The position numbers and the translations under genes were made by a program. From positions 1-23,183 of the forward strand of contig JAUZQT010000074.1 of NCBI GenBank assembly GCA_030950825.1: a stretch of 23,183 bases of DNA, given 5' to 3'. How positions within the stretch are numbered: position 1 is the stretch's first letter; each line of letters opens with the position of its first letter. Below are positions 16,885-23,045 of this stretch, one piece after another. The notes under the pieces were generated by a model. That model was not told the origin of the DNA and made no database searches. It saw only the letters and a program-made list of their open reading frames with translations. Origin of the DNA: Mariprofundaceae bacterium. GTDB taxonomy: Bacteria > Pseudomonadota > Zetaproteobacteria > Mariprofundales > Mariprofundaceae.

Positions 16885-17757
16885 GTGAAAGGTATTATTT
16901 TAGCAGGAGGCAGCGGAACCCGTCTGCATCCTTTAACGTTGGCGGTGAGTAAGCAATTGATGCCGATTTATGATAAACCAATGATTTATTATCCTTTATC
17001 AACGTTGATGCTTGCTGGTATTCGCGAAGTGTTACTCATATCTACGCCACATGATTTGCCGATGTTTAAACATGTGCTTAAAGATGGCGCTCAATGGGGT
17101 ATTTCGATTGAATATGCGGAACAACCGAGTCCCGATGGCTTGGCGCAGGCCTATCATATAGGTAAGGATTTTGTGAAAAATGAACCTTCGGCGCTGATTT
17201 TAGGCGATAATATTTTTTACGGTGATGGTCTCTCGAATCAATTGAAGAAGGCAGCAGCACGTAAATCTGGTGCATCTGTCTTTGCTTATCATGTACATGA
17301 TCCTGAACGTTATGGCGTGGTTGATTTTGATGCTGATGGTAAGGCCTTATCCATTGATGAGAAACCTGAGCAACCCAAGTCTAATTATGCGGTGACCGGT
17401 CTGTATTTTTATGATGCGCGTGTGGTGGATATTGCGGCAAATCTTAAACCTTCAGCACGTGGTGAATTGGAAATTACAGATGTGAATAAAATCTATCTTG
17501 AGATGGGTGATTTGCATGTGCAACGCATGGGGCGTGGGACTGCTTGGTTGGATACAGGTACGCATGATTCATTGCTCGAAGCTGCGCAGTTTGTAGAAGT
17601 GTTAGAGAAGCGTCAAGGATTAAAGATAGCCTGCTTAGAAGAGATATCCTGGCAAAAAGGGTATATCTCCGATGAGAAGTTATTAGAGTTAGCGATGTCT
17701 CTGAAGAAGAATGGTTATGGTCAATATTTACTTAAATTACTGAGTGGGAAATTGTGA
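16885..17757 (+). CDS. rmlA: Glucose-1-phosphate thymidylyltransferase RmlA
   Basis: RmlA makes dTDP-glucose from glucose-1-phosphate and dTTP, the first step of dTDP-L-rhamnose synthesis. The 290-residue protein begins MKGIILAGGSGTRLHPLT with the nucleotide-binding loop and continues KQLMPIYDKPMIYYPLS. LILGDNIFYGDG and GTAWLDTGTHDSLLEA are the other family signatures, and they distinguish it from MurU and GalU. The start is GTG, with GGGGG seven bases upstream. The 130 bp before it are very AT-rich, but I see no clear promoter. It heads the cluster rmlA-rmlC-rmlD, which is tightly packed with 1-bp gaps. Confidence 0.97.
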   Translation: MKGIILAGGSGTRLHPLTLAVSKQLMPIYDKPMIYYPLSTLMLAGIREVLLISTPHDLPMFKHVLKDGAQWGISIEYAEQPSPDGLAQAYHIGKDFVKNEPSALILGDNIFYGDGLSNQLKKAAARKSGASVFAYHVHDPERYGVVDFDADGKALSIDEKPEQPKSNYAVTGLYFYDARVVDIAANLKPSARGELEITDVNKIYLEMGDLHVQRMGRGTAWLDTGTHDSLLEAAQFVEVLEKRQGLKIACLEEISWQKGYISDEKLLELAMSLKKNGYGQYLLKLLSGKL

Positions 17758-17758
17758 T

Positions 17759-18313
17759 ATGAAAGTGAATCAAACGCAATTAGAGGGTGTGTTGCATATC
17801 GAACCAAAAGTATTTGGTGATGCGCGTGGATTTTTTTTGGAAACCTATAATAAAGAACGATATATGGCAGCTGGCTTTCCAGATGTGGACTTTATCCAAG
17901 ATAATCATTCGCGCTCAGCTAAAGGAGTTTTGCGTGGCTTGCATTTTCAACTGAATAACCCACAGGGGAAATTGGTTCAGGTTGCGAGAGGTTCAGTTTT
18001 TGATGCGGTAGTGGATATTCGTGTTGGCTCGCCAACATTTGGTCGATGGTGCGGTTGTATTTTAAGTGAAGCAAATCATCATCAATTATGGATTCCTCCG
18101 AAATTTGCACATGGTTTTTGTGTGCTTTCTGATACGGCTGATTTTATTTATAAGTGTACTGATTATTACCGACCAGAAGATGAGGGTGGTTTTTTGTGGA
18201 ATGATCCAGAGATTGGTATTGAGTGGCCATTGAAAGAGCCTCTGCTATCGGATAAAGACAGAGCCTACTCAAAGCTATCTGACATAGATGAATCGCGGTT
18301 ACCTAGGTATTGA
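17759..18313 (+). CDS. rmlC: dTDP-4-dehydrorhamnose 3,5-epimerase RmlC
   Basis: This cupin-fold epimerase acts third in the dTDP-rhamnose pathway and has 184 residues. The active-site segment GVLRGLHFQ supplies catalytic His62. QGKLVQVARGSVFDAVVDIR, WIPPKFAHGFCVLSD and CTDYYRPEDEGGFLWNDP are characteristic of the family. I chose the ATG at 17759, one base after the rmlA stop. An in-frame ATG at 17744 would only add residues overlapping rmlA. GTGGGAA about nine bases upstream may serve as ribosome binding site. It continues into rmlD with a 1-bp gap. Confidence 0.96.
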   Translation: MKVNQTQLEGVLHIEPKVFGDARGFFLETYNKERYMAAGFPDVDFIQDNHSRSAKGVLRGLHFQLNNPQGKLVQVARGSVFDAVVDIRVGSPTFGRWCGCILSEANHHQLWIPPKFAHGFCVLSDTADFIYKCTDYYRPEDEGGFLWNDPEIGIEWPLKEPLLSDKDRAYSKLSDIDESRLPRY

Positions 18314-18314
18314 T

Positions 18315-19178
18315 ATGAAAGTATTGATTACAGGTTGTTACGGGCAAGTAGGGCAAGAGCTTATGGCTTTAGCTGTAAGCTATGAGAATGAGGCTATCGG
18401 TTTTGATCATGATGTTTTGGATATTACCAATCAGCAAGCTGTGCAAAAAGCGGTTATGCAGCATCAGCCGCAAGCAATTATCAATGCTGCAGCTTACACG
18501 GCGGTGGACAGAGCTGAAGAAGATGTGGACATCGCGCATGCAGTGAATGCTGAAGCAGTCGCTTATTTGGCACAATGTTGTGCGGATATGGATATTCCAT
18601 TTATCCATATTTCAACGGATTATGTTTTTGATGGCAGCAAAACAGGCTCCTATGTTGAAGATGATGAAGTAAGCCCGCTTGGTGTTTATGGTCAAAGCAA
18701 ACTCGTTGGTGAGAATAATGTTCGAAAGCTTTGTGAGAAGTATTATATTTTACGTACAAGCTGGGTGTTTTCGTCACACGGAAATAATTTTGTCAAAACA
18801 ATGTTGCGGTTGGGAGCAGAACGCGAAGAGCTGAGTGTTGTTGCCGATCAATATGGAAAACCAACATCGGCAAGAGAAATAGCCGATGTTATTTATGCCA
18901 TGCTGACTAGTGATAAATGTGCTTGGGGCACTTACCATATCGCACAGCCTGAATCTACAACATGGTTTGGTTTTGCCGAGGCAATTTTTGCCGAAGCTAG
19001 GAATCATGGTATGGCTTTAAAAGTTTCCACACTTAATGCAATACAAACAGAGGATTACCCAACGCCAGCCAAACGCCCTAAAAACTCTGAACTAAACTGT
19101 AATAAACTTGAAAAAATATTTAAACTAAAAATTAAGCCTTGGGCAGAATCCCTGAAAGATACAGTCCGTGAAATATGA
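18315..19178 (+). CDS. rmlD: dTDP-4-dehydrorhamnose reductase RmlD
   Basis: This NAD(P)H-dependent short-chain dehydrogenase performs the last step of dTDP-L-rhamnose synthesis. The 287-residue protein starts MKVLITGCYGQVGQEL with the nucleotide-binding motif at 7-13. INAAAYTAVDRAEED, STDYVFDG, the catalytic YGQSK, RTSWVFS and TPAKRPKNSEL follow in family order. The ATG at 18315 is one base after rmlC. The last 34 codons (from 19074) have a diverged second copy at 20287-20400, in front of rmlB. The rmlD stop runs directly into a fragment of an rmlB 3' end. Confidence 0.96.
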   Translation: MKVLITGCYGQVGQELMALAVSYENEAIGFDHDVLDITNQQAVQKAVMQHQPQAIINAAAYTAVDRAEEDVDIAHAVNAEAVAYLAQCCADMDIPFIHISTDYVFDGSKTGSYVEDDEVSPLGVYGQSKLVGENNVRKLCEKYYILRTSWVFSSHGNNFVKTMLRLGAEREELSVVADQYGKPTSAREIADVIYAMLTSDKCAWGTYHIAQPESTTWFGFAEAIFAEARNHGMALKVSTLNAIQTEDYPTPAKRPKNSELNCNKLEKIFKLKIKPWAESLKDTVREI

Positions 19179-19266
19179 AGCTGCTGGAACGTTTGAAACT
19201 GGGGTTCGTAAAACGATGGACTGGTTTCAAACTGAAGTTTCACTGTTTTTACGAAGCAACGTATAA
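19177..19266 (+). pseudogene. Remnant of an rmlB 3' end
   Basis: Reading from 19177 gives about 29 codons ending at a TAA at 19264-19266. They contain GTFETGVRKTMDWF, which matches the C-terminal RmlB segment of the intact gene downstream (ETFETGIRKSVAWYL). The match is diverged, so it is not a recent copy of that gene. The fragment begins within the rmlD stop codon, which means everything upstream in that rmlB has been lost. It is followed by 182 bp without a gene, containing a short GGAGG-CAA-CCTCC hairpin at 19299-19311, before the first mntA. Confidence 0.75.
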
Positions 19267-19448
19267 GAAAAATGAATTAAAGCGGTGTTTGCCCCATCGG
19301 AGGCAACCTCCATGTTAAATACCTTCTTTGTTATCAATGCTTACTTTTTTTCTAAAAACGGTGAAATTTCAGGCTAGTAGCGAAAATATTTTTTGATTAG
19401 AGTGTACGATGCTGGTGTTTAATAAAACAATCAGGAAGTGGGGGTGAT

Positions 19449-19844
19449 ATGTCTGCACACAAAGTCCGTAGGCCATTGATGCAATACTTGCAACAGCACC
19501 CTGAAATTAAACAGGCTATACTTTTTGGCTCTTTAGCCCGTAATTGTGCCCATGCTGAAAGTGATGTTGATTTAGCTATTGCTTTAGAGAATGTGCTAGA
19601 TTCAGAAGATAAGCAGCGTTTTCTTGAAGATATAGGGGTTCTTATGGGGAGACCTGTAGATTTGGTTGATTTAAAAACCGTGGGGGAGCCCTTACTGGGG
19701 CAGATATTACAGCATGGGAAGCGGCTTGTGGGCAATGATGCAATGTATGGCGATTTGCTTAGTAAGCATGCTTTTCTGGAGGTAGATTTCATACCTCTTC
19801 GCCAACGTATTCTTGATGAGCGTAGGTTGGCATGGATCGGTTGA
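19449..19844 (+). CDS. mntA: MntA-type nucleotidyltransferase antitoxin (copy 1)
   Basis: This 131-residue protein has the minimal nucleotidyltransferase fold. The signature FGSLARN (G27-S28) is followed by SDVDLAI with D39 and D41, and a further acidic segment RPVDLVDL holds the third aspartate. In the characterised MntA-HepT systems this enzyme AMPylates the HEPN toxin on a tyrosine and inactivates it. All residues needed look intact. A GGGGGTGAT stretch just before the ATG is the likely ribosome binding site. It overlaps the hepT start by 13 bases, with antitoxin first and toxin second. The pair sits between remnants of rmlB and rmlD, so it is an insertion relative to a simple rmlACDB operon. 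Confidence 0.88.
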   Translation: MSAHKVRRPLMQYLQQHPEIKQAILFGSLARNCAHAESDVDLAIALENVLDSEDKQRFLEDIGVLMGRPVDLVDLKTVGEPLLGQILQHGKRLVGNDAMYGDLLSKHAFLEVDFIPLRQRILDERRLAWIG

Positions 19845-20263
19845 TTGTTGAAGAAAAATTAGAATCGCTGCGCCGTTGCCTGTCAAGGATTGTGGACAAG
19901 TGTCCAGCTGATGTTAGTAGCCTTACAAATGATCTGGATTTGCAAGATATTCTGACACTTAATCTCACACGTGCTGTGCAGTTAAGTGTTGATATTGCAG
20001 CGCATTGGGTTGCGGGTTTAGAGGATGTGCCGGCACCGAATACCATGGGAGGCATGTTTGAAGCCTTGGCGGATCATGGGATCTTGGATGATGCAATCGC
20101 AGATCGGATGCGTAAGTCTGTTGGTTTTCGTAATATTGCAGTACATCAATATGAAACAATTGATTGGCAGATTATGCACGCTATTTGTAAGCACCATGTC
20201 GCCGACTTTTTGGAGTTTGCAAAGGCAGTGTATGCTGCCTTGGAACAGAATAATGATGGTTAA
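19832..20263 (+). CDS. hepT: HepT-type HEPN RNase toxin (copy 1)
   Basis: This is a 143-residue all-helical HEPN-domain protein. The catalytic RNase motif RX4HXY is present as RNIAVHQY (R100, H105, Y107), and Y107 is the type of residue modified by the partner MntA. LNLTRAVQLSVDIAAHWVA and MGGMFEALADHGI are further typical segments. The length matches a complete toxin and there is no frameshift. It is translationally coupled to the upstream nucleotidyltransferase gene. Only 24 bp separate its stop from the diverged rmlD 3' copy that precedes rmlB. Confidence 0.9.
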   Translation: MDRLIVEEKLESLRRCLSRIVDKCPADVSSLTNDLDLQDILTLNLTRAVQLSVDIAAHWVAGLEDVPAPNTMGGMFEALADHGILDDAIADRMRKSVGFRNIAVHQYETIDWQIMHAICKHHVADFLEFAKAVYAALEQNNDG

Positions 20264-20286
20264 ATGAGAGGAGGAGAGAAAGGTCT

Positions 20287-20400
20287 CGCCCCAAAAGATC
20301 CGAATTAAACTGTAATAAGCTTGAAAAAACATTTGAACTAAAAATTAAACCTTGGACAGAATCGCTGTCTGATGTGATAAAGGATTTGAAAGATGACTGA
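20287..20400 (+). pseudogene. Second, diverged copy of the rmlD 3' end
   Basis: This stretch encodes 37 residues and a stop, in the rmlD frame, and has no start codon. It begins RPKRSELNCNKLEKTFELK against RPKNSELNCNKLEKIFKLK in the intact rmlD. About 23 of the first 27 residues are identical by eye, then the tails differ. Its TGA (20398-20400) overlaps the rmlB start (20393) by eight bases. This is how rmlD and rmlB would be coupled in an intact operon, so the fragment and the rmlB beside it likely arrived together. Confidence 0.85.
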
Positions 20401-21427
20401 TTATAAACCAAAGAACATTCTAGTAACAGGTGGCGCAGGTTTTATTGGTTGTAACTATGTGCGTTATATGCTGGCAACAGATGCCAAAGTGAAAATCGTG
20501 AACCTCGATGCTTTAACCTATGCTGGTTCATTGGATAATTTGAAAGATTTACCTGATGAATCTCGCCACACCTTTGTCCAAGGTGATATTTGTGACCGTG
20601 AATTGGTTGATAAGCTTATGCGTGATTTTGAGATTGATACAGTGGTTCATTTTGCAGCAGAATCACATGTTGATAATTCAATTTCGGGGCCTGAGATTTT
20701 TGTTAAAACCAATGTCATGGGGACATTTACTTTATTGGATTCTGCACGTCAGTATTGGCAAGGTGAAAAGAACTGGGATAAAGAAAATTGTCGCTTCCAT
20801 CATATCTCAACGGATGAAGTGTATGGTACTTTAGAAGCAACTGATTCTGCCTTTAGTGAAACAACACCTTATGCGCCCAACTCACCATATTCAGCTTCTA
20901 AAGCGGGTTCAGACCATCTAGTGCGTGCATATTTCCATACGTACGGTTTGCCAGTAACCACAACCAACTGCTCAAACAACTATGGCTCTTATCAACATGG
21001 AGAGAAATTTATTCCGACAGTCATTCGCAAGTGTTTGGAGCAAGAATCTATTCCCGTTTATGGCGATGGTACCAATATCCGTGATTGGCTTTATGTGACT
21101 GATCACTGCTCTGGTATTGATGTGGTAGTGCGCAAAGGTGAATTAGGTGAAGTATATAATATTGGAGGGATCAATGAATGGGCAAATATTGATATCTGCA
21201 AGTTGATTTGCCAGTTGATGGATGAGCATAAGCCCGGAAATGCACCGCACGAAAAGCTTATTACATTTGTACAAGATAGAGCAGGGCATGATTGGCGTTA
21301 TGCCATTGATGCAACGAAGATGGCAGATAAGCTTGGCTGGAAGCCTGCTGAAACCTTTGAAACAGGCATTCGGAAAAGTGTTGCATGGTACCTTGAAAGC
21401 CAAAGTAATATGTCACCTCATGGTTGA
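20393..21427 (+). CDS. rmlB: dTDP-glucose 4,6-dehydratase RmlB
   Basis: RmlB catalyses the second step to dTDP-rhamnose and is an extended short-chain dehydrogenase. The 344-residue protein has the NAD motif TGGAGFIG near the start and FAAESHVDNSI. The catalytic STDEVYG carries T140-D141-E142, and YSASK supplies Y166 and K170. NCSNNYG, GDGTNIRDWLYV and LGWKPAETFETGIRKSVAWYL follow. After WYL the protein stops within ten residues, whereas many homologues continue for 15-25 more, so the tail may have been lost at a junction. The ATG overlaps the rmlD remnant. The stop overlaps the next nucleotidyltransferase gene by eight bases, so rmlB and the antitoxin gene may be coupled. Confidence 0.96.
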   Translation: MTDYKPKNILVTGGAGFIGCNYVRYMLATDAKVKIVNLDALTYAGSLDNLKDLPDESRHTFVQGDICDRELVDKLMRDFEIDTVVHFAAESHVDNSISGPEIFVKTNVMGTFTLLDSARQYWQGEKNWDKENCRFHHISTDEVYGTLEATDSAFSETTPYAPNSPYSASKAGSDHLVRAYFHTYGLPVTTTNCSNNYGSYQHGEKFIPTVIRKCLEQESIPVYGDGTNIRDWLYVTDHCSGIDVVVRKGELGEVYNIGGINEWANIDICKLICQLMDEHKPGNAPHEKLITFVQDRAGHDWRYAIDATKMADKLGWKPAETFETGIRKSVAWYLESQSNMSPHG

Positions 21428-21827
21428 CCAAGGAAAATTAAATCAAATGGCCAGTGATATTCACTCGAAACTTCTGGGTGTTTTGGGTGTATATTTGTTT
21501 GGCTCAGTCGCTAAAGGTGTAAATAATGCAGCCAGTGACATTGATATGGCAGTATTGAGTGATCGTATTCTGCCAAGTATGGATGTTTGGATGTTGGCTC
21601 AGGCATTGGCGAAAGATGCAGGTGTAGATGTTGACCTTATTGACTTGAGAAGTGCAAGCGTGGTTATGCAGATACAGATTATTGCTAAAGGTAAGCGTTT
21701 ACTGTGCATTGATCGTGATACTTGTGAGCGGTTTGAGGATTTTGTCTATGCAGATTTTTCTCGGTTGAACGAGGAGCGCGCAGGAATTTTAACAGATATT
21801 CAGTCACGAGGCACAGTGTATGGATGA
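21420..21827 (+). CDS. MntA-type nucleotidyltransferase antitoxin (copy 2, toxin partner broken)
   Basis: This 135-residue minimal nucleotidyltransferase has VYLFGSVAKG (G28-S29), SDIDMAVL with D40 and D42, and VDVDLIDLRSAS with the third acidic site. It looks catalytically complete. It is clearly different in sequence from the first MntA, so the two are not a recent duplication. I chose the ATG at 21420, which gives a family-like N-terminus (KLNQMASDIHSKLLGVLGVYLFGS lies downstream of it in pieces), although no strong ribosome binding site is visible. An ATG at 21447 with AGGA upstream is the alternative. The stop overlaps the start of a truncated hepT by eight bases, so the antitoxin now has no complete cognate toxin. 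Confidence 0.87.
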   Translation: MVDQGKLNQMASDIHSKLLGVLGVYLFGSVAKGVNNAASDIDMAVLSDRILPSMDVWMLAQALAKDAGVDVDLIDLRSASVVMQIQIIAKGKRLLCIDRDTCERFEDFVYADFSRLNEERAGILTDIQSRGTVYG

Positions 21828-21966
21828 CATTCTGCTGAATAAAGTGGCAATGATTGAGCGATGTTTAAAGCGCATTGATGAGGATTATACGGGGCATGAA
21901 GGTGAGCTTGAATCTGACCCCATTGATTTTGCTTTTAAAATAAAAAGGTTCCTTAATGGATCTTAA
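21820..21966 (+). pseudogene. Truncated hepT (copy 2)
   Basis: The 48-residue frame starts MDDILLNKVAMIERCLKRI, the typical N-terminus of HepT HEPN toxins. It matches the family only for about 34 codons. The rest (PIDFAFKIKRFLNGS) is unrelated and ends at a TAA. The catalytic RX4HXY region is missing, so no active toxin is made. The break coincides with CTGACCCCATTGAT at 21914-21927, a 14-mer that occurs again at 22996-23009. A near-perfect 10-bp tandem duplication with CTTAATGGA covers 21951-21970. Confidence 0.8.
21914..21927 (+). repeat. 14-bp direct repeat, left copy
   Basis: CTGACCCCATTGAT occurs here at the point where hepT copy 2 breaks off, and again at 22996-23009 in the same orientation. 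Both copies are followed within about 25 bases by AATAAAAAGG. Between them lie the ParD-like/RelE-like pair and decayed frames. They may be the ends of an inserted or recombined block, or members of a dispersed short repeat family. Confidence 0.55.
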
Positions 21967-21999
21967 TGGAGTAACGTGCGTTTTAGTTAGGGGGTTGCT

Positions 22000-22209
22000 A
22001 TGTCGATCAATGTTAAACTTTCAGAAAATTTAATCCATCAGGCCAGATGTTACGCTAAAATTCAACACCGCTCGGTACCTAAGCAAATCGAATATTGGTC
22101 GCGGATAGGTAAAATAGCGGAAGAAAACCCTGACCTGCCCTATGCCATGATCCGCGATATTCTGATTGCTGATCATGAAGAGGCCGTTGGCGAGTATGAG
22201 TTCAACTGA
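22000..22209 (+). CDS. ParD-like antitoxin
   Basis: This 69-residue protein resembles the ParD-like antitoxin family of type II toxin-antitoxin systems. It begins MSINVKLSENLIHQARCYAK, followed by HRSVPKQIEYWSRIGKIAEENPDLPYAMI. The first part would form the ribbon-helix-helix DNA-binding unit and the acidic tail would neutralise the toxin. TTAGGGGG lies about seven bases before the ATG. The stop overlaps the toxin start by one base (TGATG). Such antitoxins normally repress their own promoter, but I could not pick out an operator. Confidence 0.85.
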   Translation: MSINVKLSENLIHQARCYAKIQHRSVPKQIEYWSRIGKIAEENPDLPYAMIRDILIADHEEAVGEYEFN

Positions 22210-22487
22210 TGCGTATCCTTCTTACGCCTACCTTTGTGCGGGCGTGTAAAAAACTGCGTCGACTTCAGAAAACTGACCTCGACGAAGCAGTGCGTTGCGT
22301 GAGTACCGATCCTGAAATTGGAGAAGCCAAGGTTGGTGACTTGATGGGGGTGCGGGTTTACAAGTTTCGTTTGTCGAAGCAACTGTGTTTACTGGCGTAT
22401 CGCATCCTCGATGAGGATAGTATTAAACTTCTCACCTTCGGCCCACATGAGAATTTCTACCGTGATCTGAAAGATACAAAGGGATAA
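22209..22487 (+). CDS. RelE/ParE-superfamily toxin
   Basis: This 92-residue basic protein has the RelE/ParE fold signature. A helical N-terminal half (MRILLTPTFVRACKKLRRLQ) is followed by strands around VGDLMGVRVYKFRLSKQLCLLAYRI and ends with IKLLTFGPHENFYRDLK. The GPHENFYRDL tail favours the mRNA-cleaving RelE-like group over gyrase-poisoning ParE, but the distinction is not certain from sequence alone. The length is complete, it is coupled to the upstream antitoxin by TGATG, and it appears intact. It is the third toxin-antitoxin locus within about 3 kb. Confidence 0.87.
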   Translation: MRILLTPTFVRACKKLRRLQKTDLDEAVRCVSTDPEIGEAKVGDLMGVRVYKFRLSKQLCLLAYRILDEDSIKLLTFGPHENFYRDLKDTKG

Positions 22488-22502
22488 CCATGCCTTTGCT
22501 GC

Positions 22503-22516
22503 CTGCTAATAAGCAG
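22503..22516 (+). terminator. Weak hairpin after the RelE-like gene
   Basis: CTGCT pairs with AGCAG across a four-base loop, 15 bases after the toxin stop. A run of six T comes only about nine bases later, so termination here would be inefficient at best. Confidence 0.3.
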
Positions 22517-22533
22517 CTGGGAGTTATTTTTTG

Positions 22534-22677
22534 GTGATTGCTGATGGTGAACAACAAAACGTACATCGCCACCCACACAAAGACATTGCAGGTGAAATCA
22601 AGATGACAGGTAATATTATTGATACGGCACCTGAAACAGATTGGAATCTACCTAGATTATTATTGCAACAGCGTTAA
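22534..22677 (+). pseudogene. Short frame, possible C-terminal remnant of an antitoxin-like gene
   Basis: From a GTG at 22534 (the frame is open from 22513) there are 47 codons, containing ADGEQQNVHRHPHKDIAGEI and DTAPETDWNLPR. The composition looks like real protein, with an ordered polar segment and a DWNLP end, but I do not recognise the family. There is no ribosome binding site and no ATG, so it is probably the tail of a gene whose 5' part was lost. Its TAA overlaps the ATG of the following frame (TAATG), the kind of coupling seen in two-gene operons such as toxin-antitoxin pairs. Confidence 0.35.
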
Positions 22678-23045
22678 TGCATGGTGCCAAGCGGATGTCT
22701 GACGATGGCAAGTTTTCAAAATATGCCGAACTTAAGGGCAGTCTGTTGTGAAACGAAAATGCGCGAAACAATATCTGCCCCCTTGCTTTTTGGGACAAGG
22801 TGAATCGAGCTTGCGAGAGAGAGGGTGCCCTGGGGGATGGCGAGAGGAAAGTTACCAATTACGGATTCTTCGTCTATAATCAGCCAAATATTAAAAAGGG
22901 GAATATGGAGCCAGTGATACATAAAAGTATTGCCAGTGAAGTTGGCGTAAGGGTGGTTGAAACAAGACCAGTTATGCTATCCAAACAACTCATGGCTGAC
23001 CCCATTGATAATAAAAAGGGAAGCGTCCCCTTTAATACATTATAA
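22677..23045 (+). pseudogene. Unrecognised frame interrupted by one in-frame TGA
   Basis: Starting at the ATG overlapping the previous stop, the frame reads MHGAKRMSDDGKFSKYAELK and stops at a TGA at 22749-22751. The same frame then stays open to 23045, through CPLAFWDKVNRACEREGAL and ERKVTNYGFFVYNQP. Both halves have protein-like composition, which suggests one gene with a nonsense mutation. The last part runs through the 14-bp repeat at 22996 and is probably foreign to the original gene. I do not recognise the family. A GTG at 22800 could start an 81-residue product, but it has no good ribosome binding site. Confidence 0.35.
22996..23009 (+). repeat. 14-bp direct repeat, right copy
   Basis: This is the second exact copy of CTGACCCCATTGAT, here followed by AATAAAAAGGG and an imperfect hairpin (AAAGGGA-AGCG-TCCC-C-TTT, about 23015-23033). 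The combination of a conserved 14-mer beside an inverted repeat resembles a small dispersed palindromic repeat element. From 23046 to the end of the window I see no gene. Confidence 0.5.

Noticed and set aside
16885..17757. Nucleotidyltransferase after the kinase gene taken as MurU
   Set aside because: GGSGTRLHPLT, KQLMPIYDKPMIYYPLS and GTAWLDTGTHDSL are RmlA signatures, and the following rmlC and rmlD confirm it.
19397..19792. A 131-codon minus-strand frame covering mntA copy 1
   Set aside because: It is the mirror of a well-supported coding frame with intact nucleotidyltransferase motifs. Its Ser/Cys/Lys-rich translation has no family features.
22749..22751. In-frame TGA read as selenocysteine
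   Set aside because: No convincing stem-loop of bacterial SECIS type follows, no selenium genes are seen, and the surrounding region is full of gene remnants, so a nonsense mutation is simpler.
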